Assembly (NCBI GenBank): GCA_031376385.1
Contig: JANMDQ010000028.1
Span: forward strand, 62,001-126,000
From: Aquisediminimonas sp031376385
GTDB lineage: Bacteria > Pseudomonadota > Alphaproteobacteria > Sphingomonadales > Sphingomonadaceae
Reading direction: 5' to 3'
Length of the DNA stretch: 64,000 nucleotides
The position numbers and the translations under genes were made by a program. This document shows positions 9,790 to 17,482 of this stretch, one piece after another; position 1 is the stretch's first letter, and each line of letters begins with the position of its first letter. The notes under the pieces are model-generated. The model saw only the letters and a list, made by a program, of their open reading frames with translations, had not been told where the DNA came from and made no database searches.

Positions 9790-10008
9790 CTTGGCTTTGG
9801 GGCGAGCTGTGATTGAGGCAGACAGCTTTGGACCGGTGCGATCTTTGGAGTGACTTGTTTCTGGAAACGGAGCGAGCAAAAGCCAAGCCCCCCTTCGGCG
9901 TAGCTCAGGATAAACTAAGTCAAGCACGGCGAGACGGTAGGGGTGAGGCGCGCACCAAAACTGCGACATAACAGCTTGCTGCCCGCTGCCCCTCCGCCCT
10001 GCGGGCAA

Positions 10009-10025
10009 CTCCCCGTTCCGGGGAG
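10009..10025. repeat. GC-rich hairpin, REP-like
   Basis: CTCCCCG / CGGGGAG perfect 7-bp stem with loop TTC, directly preceded by a second imperfect stem GCCCGC ... GCGGGC (about 9981-10006). No T-run follows, so it is more likely a dispersed repeat than a terminator. Confidence 0.45.
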
Positions 10026-10241
10026 GAATTCTCCTGCTTTGAAAGGGCAAAGTCTCCTGTTCAGACGACGGAAAAGTGAGTGAAAACCCAAGTTCGTCAG
10101 ATTTAAGAGTAGTATTTTCACTTGCAATGTAGGATTTTTCCTGTCACCTTTTGCACCATGATGTCGGTAATCGCCTCTTTGCCGTCGGGGCCTGCAATCA
10201 GCGCGTGTAGACTGACGGCGCACACAGCTTCAAAGTTCCGG

Positions 10242-10268
10242 TTCAGGTGTCAACCTAGTGTCAACTTT
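10242..10268 (+). repeat. Dispersed repeat P1, copy A
   Basis: Begins TTCAGGTGTCAACC and ends GTGTCAACTTT. 25 of 27 bases match the reverse complement of 33629-33655. Internally it is a direct repeat of GTGTCAAC with an 11-bp period. Confidence 0.6.
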
Positions 10269-10553
10269 GACGATATTCTGGCGTTTCAGGGGGTGCCGAA
10301 AGCGATTGCGGCGCTTTAGTCAGGATAAACTGGGATCATCATGGATGGCACTCGGCGAGCGGCCGGATCTAGCGCAACGGCGGAAACTCCAAACTCAACT
10401 TTGGCTTGACGAAATAGAATATGTTCTTTATGTGTTCCACTGTTCTTTGACACGCGAATGTCGCGACTAAATCCTTCCCCCCGGATGCTGGCCAGCGATC
10501 CGCGCGTCATGATTTTGCGCGCTGACACCAGTGGCACGGCTGCGCAACCAAAG

Positions 10554-10585
10554 GTGCGACTGGCACAACTTTACACAACTTTGGG
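10554..10585 (+). repeat. Dispersed repeat P2, copy A
   Basis: Begins GTGCGACTGGCACAAC and ends TACACAACTTTGGG. All 32 bases are identical to the reverse complement of 33516-33547. Internally CACAACTTT is repeated with a 10-bp period. Confidence 0.65.
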
Positions 10586-10717
10586 AAAAGCACGCGGCAA
10601 ACAGACTGCCGATTAACCCTCGTAAAGGTGACATAAGGTGACAGAAAATCCTGTTTTGCCGGGGACTTTGTCACCTTAAGAGCCGAATCAGTCAAAACGG
10701 GCAGAATATTCCGCGCG

Positions 10718-11233
10718 TTAGCTCGTTCCTAAAATAACAGCGATGATGATCAGCGCAAAAAAGATCGCAGCGCCGATAGCAGCAAAGATCGATGGGCTGA
10801 GATCGAAAGTCGCCTTCGCCTGTTCTGTCACTCGCGATAGCAGCTGCGGCCATGTGTAGCTGACAAAATCGCCTTGGCTCATAATACCGATCAATACGCC
10901 GTCATCCCCCACCACTGGTAAGTGACGAAACCGATCATTTGACATTTGCTGGAGCCATTCGAGTAGATTATCCTCTGCCTTGGCCAGTTTCAGGTCAGTC
11001 GTCATGATATCGCGCAGGAGCGTCTTTTTCGGGTCCAGCGCATTGTTGAGCAACCGCCGCATGAAATCGCGTTCCGTGACAATGCCGACTGGCTTTTGCG
11101 CAGGATCAACAACCACGACAGCGCCGAAGTTTTTCTCGCTCATTGCTTGAATGGCGGAAAAAACGGTATCGTCGGGCTTGAATGTGAGAACGATGGATTT
11201 CCGTTGAAACTCTGGCCTGTCTTTGATTTTCAT
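10718..11233 (-). CDS. CBS-domain protein with C-terminal membrane anchor
   Basis: A 171-residue protein with two CBS motifs: residues about 15-65 (VFSAIQAMSEKNFGAVVVVD, PVGIVTERDFMRRLL) and about 75-130 (MTTDLKLAKAEDNLLEWLQQ, RHLPVVGDDGVLIGIMSQGD). CBS pairs bind adenine nucleotides and act as energy sensors. The last 25 residues (IFAAIGAAIFFALIIIAVIL) form one transmembrane helix, unlike the soluble stand-alone CBS proteins. It lies downstream of cobT in the same direction, 69 bp away. The partner it regulates is unknown. Confidence 0.85.
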   Translation of the reverse strand: MKIKDRPEFQRKSIVLTFKPDDTVFSAIQAMSEKNFGAVVVVDPAQKPVGIVTERDFMRRLLNNALDPKKTLLRDIMTTDLKLAKAEDNLLEWLQQMSNDRFRHLPVVGDDGVLIGIMSQGDFVSYTWPQLLSRVTEQAKATFDLSPSIFAAIGAAIFFALIIIAVILGTS

Positions 11234-11302
11234 GAGTCGTGCCTTAGCAGGGAAAAATATCCTGAACTTAGTCTAGCGGCTCTGGCCGTTGCGGCAAGGG
11301 CG

Positions 11303-13126
11303 TCATTCCTTGTCAAACAGTCCGGCCAACTGCTCCACCATAGTGCCGCCGAGCTGTTCTGCGTCCATGATGGTGACTGCACGAGCGTAGTAGCGCGTGA
11401 CATCGTGGCCGATCCCGATTGCGCAAAGTTCAACTGGGGATTTGCCTTCGATCCAGCCAATGACTTGGCGCAAGTGACGTTCGAGATAGGCGCCGTGATT
11501 GACGGACAAAGTGCTGTCATCCACCGGCGCACCGTCGGATATCACCATCAGGATTTTGCGATCCTCTGGCCGGGCAATCAGGCGGCTATGTGCCCATAGC
11601 AGCGCCTCACCATCGATATTTTCTTTCAGCAAACCTTCGCGCATCATCAGGCCCAGCGATTTTTTCGCCCGCCGCCACGGCTCATCTGCCGCTTTGTAAA
11701 GGATGTGGCGCAGATCATTAAGACGGCCAGGGTGCGGCGGTCGCCCCGCCTGCAACCAGCTGTCACGTGATTGGCCGCCTTTCCAAGCGCGGGTGGTAAA
11801 GCCCAAAATCTCCGTCTTCACCCCGCAGCGTTCGAGGGTGCGGGCCATGATGTCGGCGCTGATCGCTGCAATGCTGATTGGCCGCCCGCGCATCGATCCG
11901 CTATTATCAATCAGCAGCGTGACCACCGTGTCGCGAAATTCAGTATCGCGTTCGACCTTGTACGACAGGGAGACGCCGGGCGACACGACAATCCGCGCCA
12001 GCCGCGCGGCGTCCAATATGCCTTCCTCCTGATCGAAATCCCAGCTGCGGTTTTGTTGCGCCATCAGTTTGCGCTGCAGCCGATTGGCGAGTTTGGTCAC
12101 TGCCCCTTGCAGATGGAGCAGCTGCTGATCGAGATAGGCGCGCAGGCGAGTGAGCTCCTCATCGTCGCACAGTTCATTTGCGGCGATCACTTCGTCATAG
12201 GCGGTGGACCACATCTTATAGTCAAAGCCCGGCGGCATATCCCCCATCGGGCGGTTGGGGCGCACAGGCATCATGCCTTCATCGCCTTCATCGCCCGGCT
12301 CTGCGTCGCCTTCCATATCCGATTCAGCTTCTATTTGCTGGTCATCGCCTTCTTGGGCTTCGCCGTCGGATTGTTCGGCGCGAGCGTCCATTTCAGCGTC
12401 GCCTTGCCCGTCTTCGGACTCGTCGGTTTCGCCTTCCCCTTCGCCTTCATCCTCATCATCAGTTTCGTCCGATGTCTCTGTGGGGTCTAGCTCAGGCGAG
12501 GCATCGGTGAGTTCAAGGTCAGACAAAAGCTTTTGAACCAGTGCCGCAAAGGCCGCCTGATCATCCAGCGCGAGGCCAAGCGCATCCAGGTCATCGCCGC
12601 CCTTTGCCTCCACCCATTGACGCACCATATCCACGCCAGCCGCCGCGGCGGCAGGCGGCGCGTCTCCGGTCAGCCGCTCACGCACAAGCAAGCCAATGGC
12701 GGTGGACAAAGGCACTTCGTCAGCGGCCTGAGCGCGCGAAATTGGGTCAGACCGCATCCGCATATCCAGCGCGTGGGACAGATTGGCCCGCACGCCCGCC
12801 ATGGACCGTGCGCCCAGTGCCTCCACCCGGGCTGTTTCGACCGCATCGAATACGGATCCAGCGATGGGATCAGCAGGGCGACGCGCGGCGTGGGCGCCCG
12901 CATCATGGTGCCGCAATCGCAGTGCCATGGCATCGGCAAATCCGCGCGCTTCGGCCACTTGTTCCAGCGGAAGGCCCCGGCCCGGCATCGGCACGCGGAA
13001 ATTCTTGCCGCTCTGCGTTGGCACATCGGCCGTGAAGGCCAGCTCCACTTCAGGCTCATGCGCCATCGCCCGCGCTGTGCCGGTTAGGACGGATTTGAAA
13101 GCCTCTAAGGGGGATTGGTCAGCCAT
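11303..13126 (-). CDS. cobT: Aerobic cobaltochelatase subunit CobT
   Basis: A 607-residue protein matching CobT in length and layout: an N-terminal helical domain (DALGLALDDQAAFAALVQKL), a very acidic linker at about residues 205-290 (runs of Glu/Asp), then a C-terminal von Willebrand A domain with the MIDAS motif DNSGSMRGRPIS and a second block LMVISDGAPVDDSTLS. With CobN and CobS it inserts cobalt into hydrogenobyrinate diamide with ATP in the aerobic B12 pathway. cobS, often next to cobT, is not adjacent here, and no cobalamin genes flank it. The acidic linker produces a Ser-rich shadow ORF on the opposite strand. Confidence 0.93.
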   Translation of the reverse strand: MADQSPLEAFKSVLTGTARAMAHEPEVELAFTADVPTQSGKNFRVPMPGRGLPLEQVAEARGFADAMALRLRHHDAGAHAARRPADPIAGSVFDAVETARVEALGARSMAGVRANLSHALDMRMRSDPISRAQAADEVPLSTAIGLLVRERLTGDAPPAAAAAGVDMVRQWVEAKGGDDLDALGLALDDQAAFAALVQKLLSDLELTDASPELDPTETSDETDDEDEGEGEGETDESEDGQGDAEMDARAEQSDGEAQEGDDQQIEAESDMEGDAEPGDEGDEGMMPVRPNRPMGDMPPGFDYKMWSTAYDEVIAANELCDDEELTRLRAYLDQQLLHLQGAVTKLANRLQRKLMAQQNRSWDFDQEEGILDAARLARIVVSPGVSLSYKVERDTEFRDTVVTLLIDNSGSMRGRPISIAAISADIMARTLERCGVKTEILGFTTRAWKGGQSRDSWLQAGRPPHPGRLNDLRHILYKAADEPWRRAKKSLGLMMREGLLKENIDGEALLWAHSRLIARPEDRKILMVISDGAPVDDSTLSVNHGAYLERHLRQVIGWIEGKSPVELCAIGIGHDVTRYYARAVTIMDAEQLGGTMVEQLAGLFDKE

Positions 13127-13191
13127 GACTGTTTCCTAACCGCAAACTCCGCTATGTCTAGCCAAGGCATAGCGCCTTTAAGGACAATAAC

Positions 13192-13320
13192 GTGGCCAAA
13201 TCACAAAAGAAATCCAACAAGGAAACGCGCAAGCCCAAGGCGGAAAAGGCCCCCAAGCAAAATGCATCCAACCCCAGCAGCAAGGCCGCACCGATGAATG
13301 TGGTGACGATTAAAAGCTGA
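13192..13320 (+). CDS. Small lysine-rich protein, 42 aa
   Basis: GTG start with AAGGA 7 bases upstream. The protein starts MAKSQKKSNKETRKPKAEKA and ends in PMNVVTIKS, so it is strongly basic and probably disordered. From memory, very similar short Lys-rich ORFs beginning MAKxQxKS are widespread in sphingomonads, usually annotated as hypothetical. It is divergent from cobT, whose start is 65 bp away. Function is unknown; nucleic-acid or ribosome association would fit its charge but is a guess. Confidence 0.7.
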   Translation: MAKSQKKSNKETRKPKAEKAPKQNASNPSSKAAPMNVVTIKS

Positions 13321-13407
13321 AAAGACGCGGCGCACCCTATCAACACAGGTAGGGCAGCGAACTTGCCTAACGCCCGGTAACCATTTGTTCGTTTCTTGCC
13401 GTTAACG

Positions 13408-13542
13408 ATGCAAGCCTACGAAAAGAAAAGAAATTTTCTGTTTCTTGGATCGGGCGTATTGAGTGCAATCGGATGCGGAGAAAGTGGCGGCTTTAGCGGC
13501 AAAATGCGTAAGGGCTGCGGCCCCTTCGCCGCGCCCGCTTAA
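13408..13542 (+). CDS. Possible small ORF (44 aa) upstream of the CHASE2-EAL gene
   Basis: An ATG-started frame with the N-terminus MQAYEKKRNFLFLGSGVLSA, then IGCGESGG, and ending in CGPFAAPA. The basic N-terminus, hydrophobic stretch and AIGC could be a minimal lipoprotein signal. No strong ribosome binding site is visible, so this may be a chance frame in the 234-bp gap. Confidence 0.2.
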   Translation: MQAYEKKRNFLFLGSGVLSAIGCGESGGFSGKMRKGCGPFAAPA

Positions 13543-13554
13543 CGGTGCATCACT

Positions 13555-15879
13555 ATGATGTTCCGCAAGCGATTCTTGGGCAAAGCGAAAGCAACGTCCA
13601 ACCGGGACCCCCGCATCAAAATCTTTGCATGGGCCTTCTTCATCTCCGTGATCTGCGGTGCCATCGAATTCGGCCAGCCGCTCGAAGACGTGATACATGC
13701 GGTGCGGGATGAAGTGCGCCAGCGCCCAGCCAGTCAGGATATTGTTGTTGTTGGGATTGACGATCGTACAGTTGGAGAGCTTGGCGGATACTCATTTTCC
13801 CGCACTTTTGATGCACAGGTGTTGGACGAATTATTTGCGTTGGGCGCTAAACGAGTTTTCTTTGATCGAGTGTATGCGGACAAAACGACACCAACTGAGG
13901 ACAGCACGTTTGCCGCTTCACTCAGTCGTCACAAAGGCAAAGTTTTTCTCGGCACTATGCGCTCAAAAGATGTCCGAACGGGGGAGTATTTTGAGATTCT
14001 CCCGCTACCCGAATTCAGGAAGTTGACAGAAATCACCTCGCTAAGCGGTAAAACATCTCCATTTGGTTTAACCTCAAAGCTTGTATTCCAAAGCCCGATG
14101 GGCGCCGACAACGTTCCATCGGTATCCTCAGCATTGTCGGGAAAGACAGGGCCGGTGGGTGAGTTTTATCGGCCTGACTGGGCAATCAGAATTAACACCA
14201 TTCCGACGGTTAGCTTCATAGACATTGCAAAGAAAAACATCAAACGTGAGCAGATTGTAGGTCGCGATATCATTGTTGGACAGGTATCATATTTGAGTAA
14301 TGATTTTCGCCGGATACTCCTTCAGGGCTGGCAAAGCGGTGTCTATTTTCATGTTGTAGGGGCTGAAACTCTCAGGAAGGGAACGCCTGTCAATTGGGGA
14401 TGGATTCCTGCCTTCTTTGTGAGCCTTGTTCTTTCGATTGTACATCTTTTGGCTCATCGTCGAACGTTGATCGTTGCAACGGTTCTGGCCGCTTTTGTAA
14501 TCCTCACTTGTGTGCCTTTCTACCTAGACTCGAAGCTGATCTCCGTTGAAGTGGTTCCAGCAGCGCTGTTTTTCTTGATCGTGGCATATCGCGCCATGAC
14601 TTTCCGCCGAGTTTTGAAGAGCAGTCGTACAAATCTTGCGTCGGGATTGCCAAACTTGGCTGCGCTGCGGGAGATCGCTGAAAAGCAACCCGGAATTCTA
14701 GTTGCCCTCAAAATTAGAAATTATGCAGAAATCATTGCTAGTTTTGATGAGAGCGTAGAAAACGCAATCGTTGCCGAAGCAAAACGCAGAATTAAAGTTA
14801 GTGACGGCACTGATCAGATTTATCACAGTGAAGATACTCTGCTATGGTTCGCTAACACGCCGATGGGTGAAGAACTTGCGCATCACCTCGAAGGGTTGAA
14901 AGCAGTCGTAGGAGCCACACATTCCATCAACGGCAGGGCTGTTGACGTATCAGTTGCCTTCGGCGTTGACGGCGACATTGATAGACCGATCTCAAGCCGC
15001 ATCGGCAGCGCTATGCTCTGCGCCGAGGAGGCCGCGCGCGGCAACGACATTTGGAAATTCTACGACCCTCAGCGCCAGCATGAAGCGGCTTGGCAACTGT
15101 CTCTTCTCAGTCGGCTTGACCAGGCGATTGATGGAGGCGAGGTTTGGGTGGCCTATCAGCCGAAGCTATCGCTTACGACGGGACGGATCGAAGGAGCAGA
15201 AGCCTTGGTGCGCTGGGATCACCCTGAACGTGGGCGCATTGATCCAGTGGAATTTATTGCCGTCGCAGAGAAGCATAACCGCATCGAAAAACTGACGGCC
15301 TTTGTCCTAGATCAAGCCATTTCCTCCGCCGCAGAGATTATGGAGAGTGGCGTCGATTTCAATATTGCCGTCAATCTCTCGGTGCTTTTGCTCGAAAAGC
15401 CTGACCTTTTAGACTCCGTTGATAAGGCCCTCAAAAAATATTCCGTTTCACCACATTGTCTGACTCTAGAAATTACTGAGACGGGTAAACTTGATCGGCA
15501 TGGTCCATCAATTGCGATGATGGAGCGGTTGGTTGAGCATGGCATTCATGTGTCCATTGATGATTATGGCACGGGCAACGCGACGCTCGACTATCTCAAA
15601 ATCCTGCCGTCTGACGAGGTTAAGATTGATCGGCAATTTATCGCCAATGTCGAAACCAATCCCAAGGATCGGATCTTGGTTAAATCAACTATTGAAATGG
15701 TCCATTCGCTTGGCCGCAAAGTGGTGGCGGAGGGAGTCGAGACGCAATCTGTTCTGGATACGCTAACCGCGCTTGGCTGCGACACCGCCCAAGGATATCT
15801 GATTGGTATGCCTGTTCCATTCGGAGACTTTGCGGATTCATTGATCAATCCCTTACAATCAAGGAAAAGTATTCATTAA
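13555..15879 (+). CDS. CHASE2 sensor, degenerate GGDEF, EAL-domain c-di-GMP phosphodiesterase
   Basis: A 774-residue membrane protein. An N-terminal membrane helix (about 24-40) is followed by a periplasmic CHASE2 domain (DIVVVGIDDRTVGELGGYSF ... RVFFDRVYADKT), three membrane helices (about 285-350), a GGDEF-like region (about 365-500, SGLPNLAALREIAEKQPG) that lacks the GGDEF signature, and an EAL domain (about 520-765). EAL catalytic motifs are intact: EALVRW, NLSV, EITE, DDYGTG, EVKIDRQF and EGVETQ. It is therefore predicted to hydrolyse c-di-GMP to pGpG in response to an unknown extracytoplasmic signal. A second ATG is codon 2. The downstream gap contains a 25-aa ORF. Confidence 0.9.
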   Translation: MMFRKRFLGKAKATSNRDPRIKIFAWAFFISVICGAIEFGQPLEDVIHAVRDEVRQRPASQDIVVVGIDDRTVGELGGYSFSRTFDAQVLDELFALGAKRVFFDRVYADKTTPTEDSTFAASLSRHKGKVFLGTMRSKDVRTGEYFEILPLPEFRKLTEITSLSGKTSPFGLTSKLVFQSPMGADNVPSVSSALSGKTGPVGEFYRPDWAIRINTIPTVSFIDIAKKNIKREQIVGRDIIVGQVSYLSNDFRRILLQGWQSGVYFHVVGAETLRKGTPVNWGWIPAFFVSLVLSIVHLLAHRRTLIVATVLAAFVILTCVPFYLDSKLISVEVVPAALFFLIVAYRAMTFRRVLKSSRTNLASGLPNLAALREIAEKQPGILVALKIRNYAEIIASFDESVENAIVAEAKRRIKVSDGTDQIYHSEDTLLWFANTPMGEELAHHLEGLKAVVGATHSINGRAVDVSVAFGVDGDIDRPISSRIGSAMLCAEEAARGNDIWKFYDPQRQHEAAWQLSLLSRLDQAIDGGEVWVAYQPKLSLTTGRIEGAEALVRWDHPERGRIDPVEFIAVAEKHNRIEKLTAFVLDQAISSAAEIMESGVDFNIAVNLSVLLLEKPDLLDSVDKALKKYSVSPHCLTLEITETGKLDRHGPSIAMMERLVEHGIHVSIDDYGTGNATLDYLKILPSDEVKIDRQFIANVETNPKDRILVKSTIEMVHSLGRKVVAEGVETQSVLDTLTALGCDTAQGYLIGMPVPFGDFADSLINPLQSRKSIH

Positions 15880-15965
15880 TCATTTGTCAAAAGGTTAAAA
15901 AGGAATTAAGTCCCCACTTGAGCGAGGCAAGTTGCGTTCGTCTCTTTGACTCAAGGGGATTTGAC

Positions 15966-16043
15966 ATGTCGAAACAGGCAAAAGTTCGGAAGCCAACCCG
16001 CGGTGTTTGGGAATGGCTTGAAGAAAATTTTGGTGGTCGCTGA
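15966..16043 (+). CDS. Small protein, 25 aa, with own RBS and terminator
   Basis: ATG start preceded by AAGGGG (about 7 bases). The product begins MSKQAKVRKPTRGVWEWLEE and ends NFGGR: a basic head and an amphipathic, Trp-rich tail. A strong hairpin and T-run terminator follows 26 bp after the stop. It lies 86 bp downstream of the CHASE2-EAL gene in the same direction. The combination of RBS, sensible composition and terminator supports a real gene; function is unknown. Confidence 0.55.
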   Translation: MSKQAKVRKPTRGVWEWLEENFGGR

Positions 16044-16069
16044 GCGATCCAAAAAATCAGAATAATAGA

Positions 16070-16100
16070 AGGGCCTCGGCTAATCCCGGGGCCTTTTTTA
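16070..16100 (+). terminator. Rho-independent terminator after the 25-aa ORF
   Basis: Stem GGCCTCGG / CCGGGGCC (one G-T pair) with a short CTAATC-type loop, followed by a run of seven T. It would end transcription of the EAL gene and the small ORF. Confidence 0.8.
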
Positions 16101-16116
16101 TGGAACGAGCGTCCGG

Positions 16117-16713
16117 TTAAACAATCACCTTGAGCAGTTGGTAAGCCTCGACGACCTCCTGCAACTTCTTCTCAAATGACCGATCTCCGCCATTTTTATC
16201 CGGATGATATTTTCGAACGAGTTCAGAATAGCGCGCGCGCAGCGTCTTGCGATCAGCATTAATGTCTAATCCCAACACCCCAAGCGCTTGTCGATCCTCA
16301 GCTGTCAAATGCCGCCCATCATTACGTTGTGCCGGCGTCGCCTCGGCCATGCGCGACTTAAATCGTGCCGAGATAGCATCCAAAGGATCGGCGAAATTGG
16401 CCCAACTTGGAGGCATATCAACGCCTGCTTGAGCGAAGGCCCGAGTCGCGCGATCCCATCCAGCTGCTGGCATTTGCGCTGCCTCAATCTCTTCCTGGCT
16501 CATCCCCTTGAAATAATCATAGCGCGTGTTGAATTCTCTCACATGATCAAGGCACAACCATTGATAGTCACCGGGACCGTTGGGACTCGCGACGCGACCA
16601 TATGGATTGGGCGCTCGAAATTCTCCAGCTTCCGCACATCCTGGCCACGCGCAAATCCGGGCGTTTCCGCGGACGCGGCCGTGAAACCGATCATGGGTCT
16701 GCCTGTCGCTCAT
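16117..16713 (-). CDS. J-domain (DnaJ-like) protein
   Basis: A 198-residue protein with a C-terminal J domain (about 130-195): ALGVLGLDINADRKTLRARY, then ELVRKYHPDKNGGD with the HPD motif that stimulates DnaK ATPase. The N-terminal half (ARICAWPGCAEAGEFRAP, YQWLCLDHVREFNTRYDYFK) has Cys-x4-Cys and Cys-x2-His elements that may bind zinc. This DnaJ-type co-chaperone form is common in alphaproteobacteria. The frame extends to 16779, but ATG at 16713 (MSDRQTHDRFHG) gives the natural N-terminus. It is divergent from bolA, with 44 bp between the starts. Confidence 0.85.
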   Translation of the reverse strand: MSDRQTHDRFHGRVRGNARICAWPGCAEAGEFRAPNPYGRVASPNGPGDYQWLCLDHVREFNTRYDYFKGMSQEEIEAAQMPAAGWDRATRAFAQAGVDMPPSWANFADPLDAISARFKSRMAEATPAQRNDGRHLTAEDRQALGVLGLDINADRKTLRARYSELVRKYHPDKNGGDRSFEKKLQEVVEAYQLLKVIV

Positions 16714-16757
16714 CAAATTCCTCTTGGCGCGAAAGAGCGAATATGGGAAGACAGACC

Positions 16758-17033
16758 ATGACCAAAGGCCCAATCGCAAAGGAAATTGAAGCGCTGCTAA
16801 CCGCAGCCTTCGCTCCAGCTCATCTCGCTGTCATTAATGATAGCGCAAGCCACGGTGGACATAGTGGTGATGACGGATCAGGTGAAAGCCACTTCACAGT
16901 CGAAATCACCGCAAATATGTTCACCGGCCAGAGCCGAGTTAATCGGCAAAGAATGGTCAATAAGGCTTTGGGAGATTTGCCGGGCCAGCGGGTTCATGCA
17001 CTTGCCATTAAGGCCAAAGCGCCCGGCGAATGA
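16758..17033 (+). CDS. bolA: BolA family protein
   Basis: A 91-residue BolA-fold protein: PIAKEIEALLTAAFAPAHLA, then GESHFTVEITANMF and a C-terminal HALAIKAKAP block with the invariant His. BolA proteins work with monothiol glutaredoxins in iron-sulfur cluster handling and sometimes act as regulators. The ATG at 16758 fits the family length; an in-frame ATG at 16743 would add five residues. The stop overlaps the NUDIX gene start by 4 bp (ATGA), so the two are translationally coupled. No glutaredoxin gene is adjacent. Confidence 0.88.
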   Translation: MTKGPIAKEIEALLTAAFAPAHLAVINDSASHGGHSGDDGSGESHFTVEITANMFTGQSRVNRQRMVNKALGDLPGQRVHALAIKAKAPGE

Positions 17034-17482
17034 CAGTACGCAAAGCCCGCCCCGCAGCGCGATTATTGATGATTGATCCCGATGGCAACATCCTCCTGTT
17101 CTGCTTTGATGCAGGCAAGGGGAGCCCTTTCTGGGCAACGCCAGGAGGTGCCTGTGATCCTGGCGAACCTTATGAAGAAGCGGCACGACGAGAGATGATG
17201 GAGGAAACCGGTTGGTCGCTGGACCCCGGCCCCGAGGTCGCCCAGCGGTCGGTTGAGTTCACCACGTTGGAACGGGAAGAGGTTTGGGCTGATGAACGTT
17301 ACTTCTTGGTGCGTGTGCCCAATCAAATGCTTTCAACGGATGGACATACTGAGCTTGAGCGCCGCGTGATGCAATCGCATCGATGGTGGTCACTGGCCGA
17401 ACTTAAAGTGACCGAGGATGTCATTTTTCCAGCGGACATTTTGGAAATGTTAAATGTGTCTGTGACGAACACTCCCAAATGA
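17030..17482 (+). CDS. NUDIX hydrolase
   Basis: A 150-residue NUDIX pyrophosphohydrolase. The Nudix box is complete: GGACDPGEPYEEAARREMME followed by ETGW, matching GX5EX7REUXEEXGU. The N-terminal strand AARLLMIDPDGNILLF and the WWSLAEL motif are typical of the MutT/ADP-ribose-pyrophosphatase group. It hydrolyses nucleoside diphosphates linked to another group; the exact substrate is unknown. It overlaps bolA and the alpha/beta hydrolase gene by 4 bp each, so the three probably form one operon. Confidence 0.9.
   Translation: MTVRKARPAARLLMIDPDGNILLFCFDAGKGSPFWATPGGACDPGEPYEEAARREMMEETGWSLDPGPEVAQRSVEFTTLEREEVWADERYFLVRVPNQMLSTDGHTELERRVMQSHRWWSLAELKVTEDVIFPADILEMLNVSVTNTPK

Larger units (their letters stand above)
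10131..10652. repeat. 522-bp segment bounded by imperfect inverted repeats (MITE-like candidate)
   Basis: The left end AGGATTTTTCCTGTCACCTT (10131-10150) matches the reverse complement of 10635-10652, AGGATTTTCTGTCACCTT, apart from a 2-base indel. The interior has no ORF that I trust. No target-site duplication was recognised. This could be a decayed non-autonomous element or two copies of one regulatory repeat. Confidence 0.35.
9639..10717. other. 1.08-kb intergenic region rich in small repeats, no convincing gene
   Basis: No ORF here has protein-like composition together with a ribosome binding site. The region holds GC-rich hairpins (9771-9789 and 10009-10025), a segment bounded by imperfect inverted repeats (10131-10652), two motifs that recur in inverted orientation near 33.5 kb (10242-10268 and 10554-10585), and an inverted repeat of TAAGGTGACA at 10634-10678. 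A short minus-strand stretch near 10150-10220 reads like protein (GPDGKEAITDIMVQKVTGKI) and may be a gene fragment. Confidence 0.6.

Noticed and set aside
9635..10050. ORFs in the repeat region downstream of the unknown gene
   Set aside because: They consist of GC-rich hairpin sequence; no RBS and no domain were found.
10507..10695. 62-codon ORF on the minus strand
   Set aside because: It is formed by the repeat motifs (P2 and the AAGGTGACA repeats) and shares short strings with the other repeat region only because of them.
12255..12536. Ser/Pro-rich ORF on the plus strand
   Set aside because: It is the antisense shadow of the acidic Glu/Asp linker of cobT; the composition is explained by reverse-complemented GAA/GAC codons.
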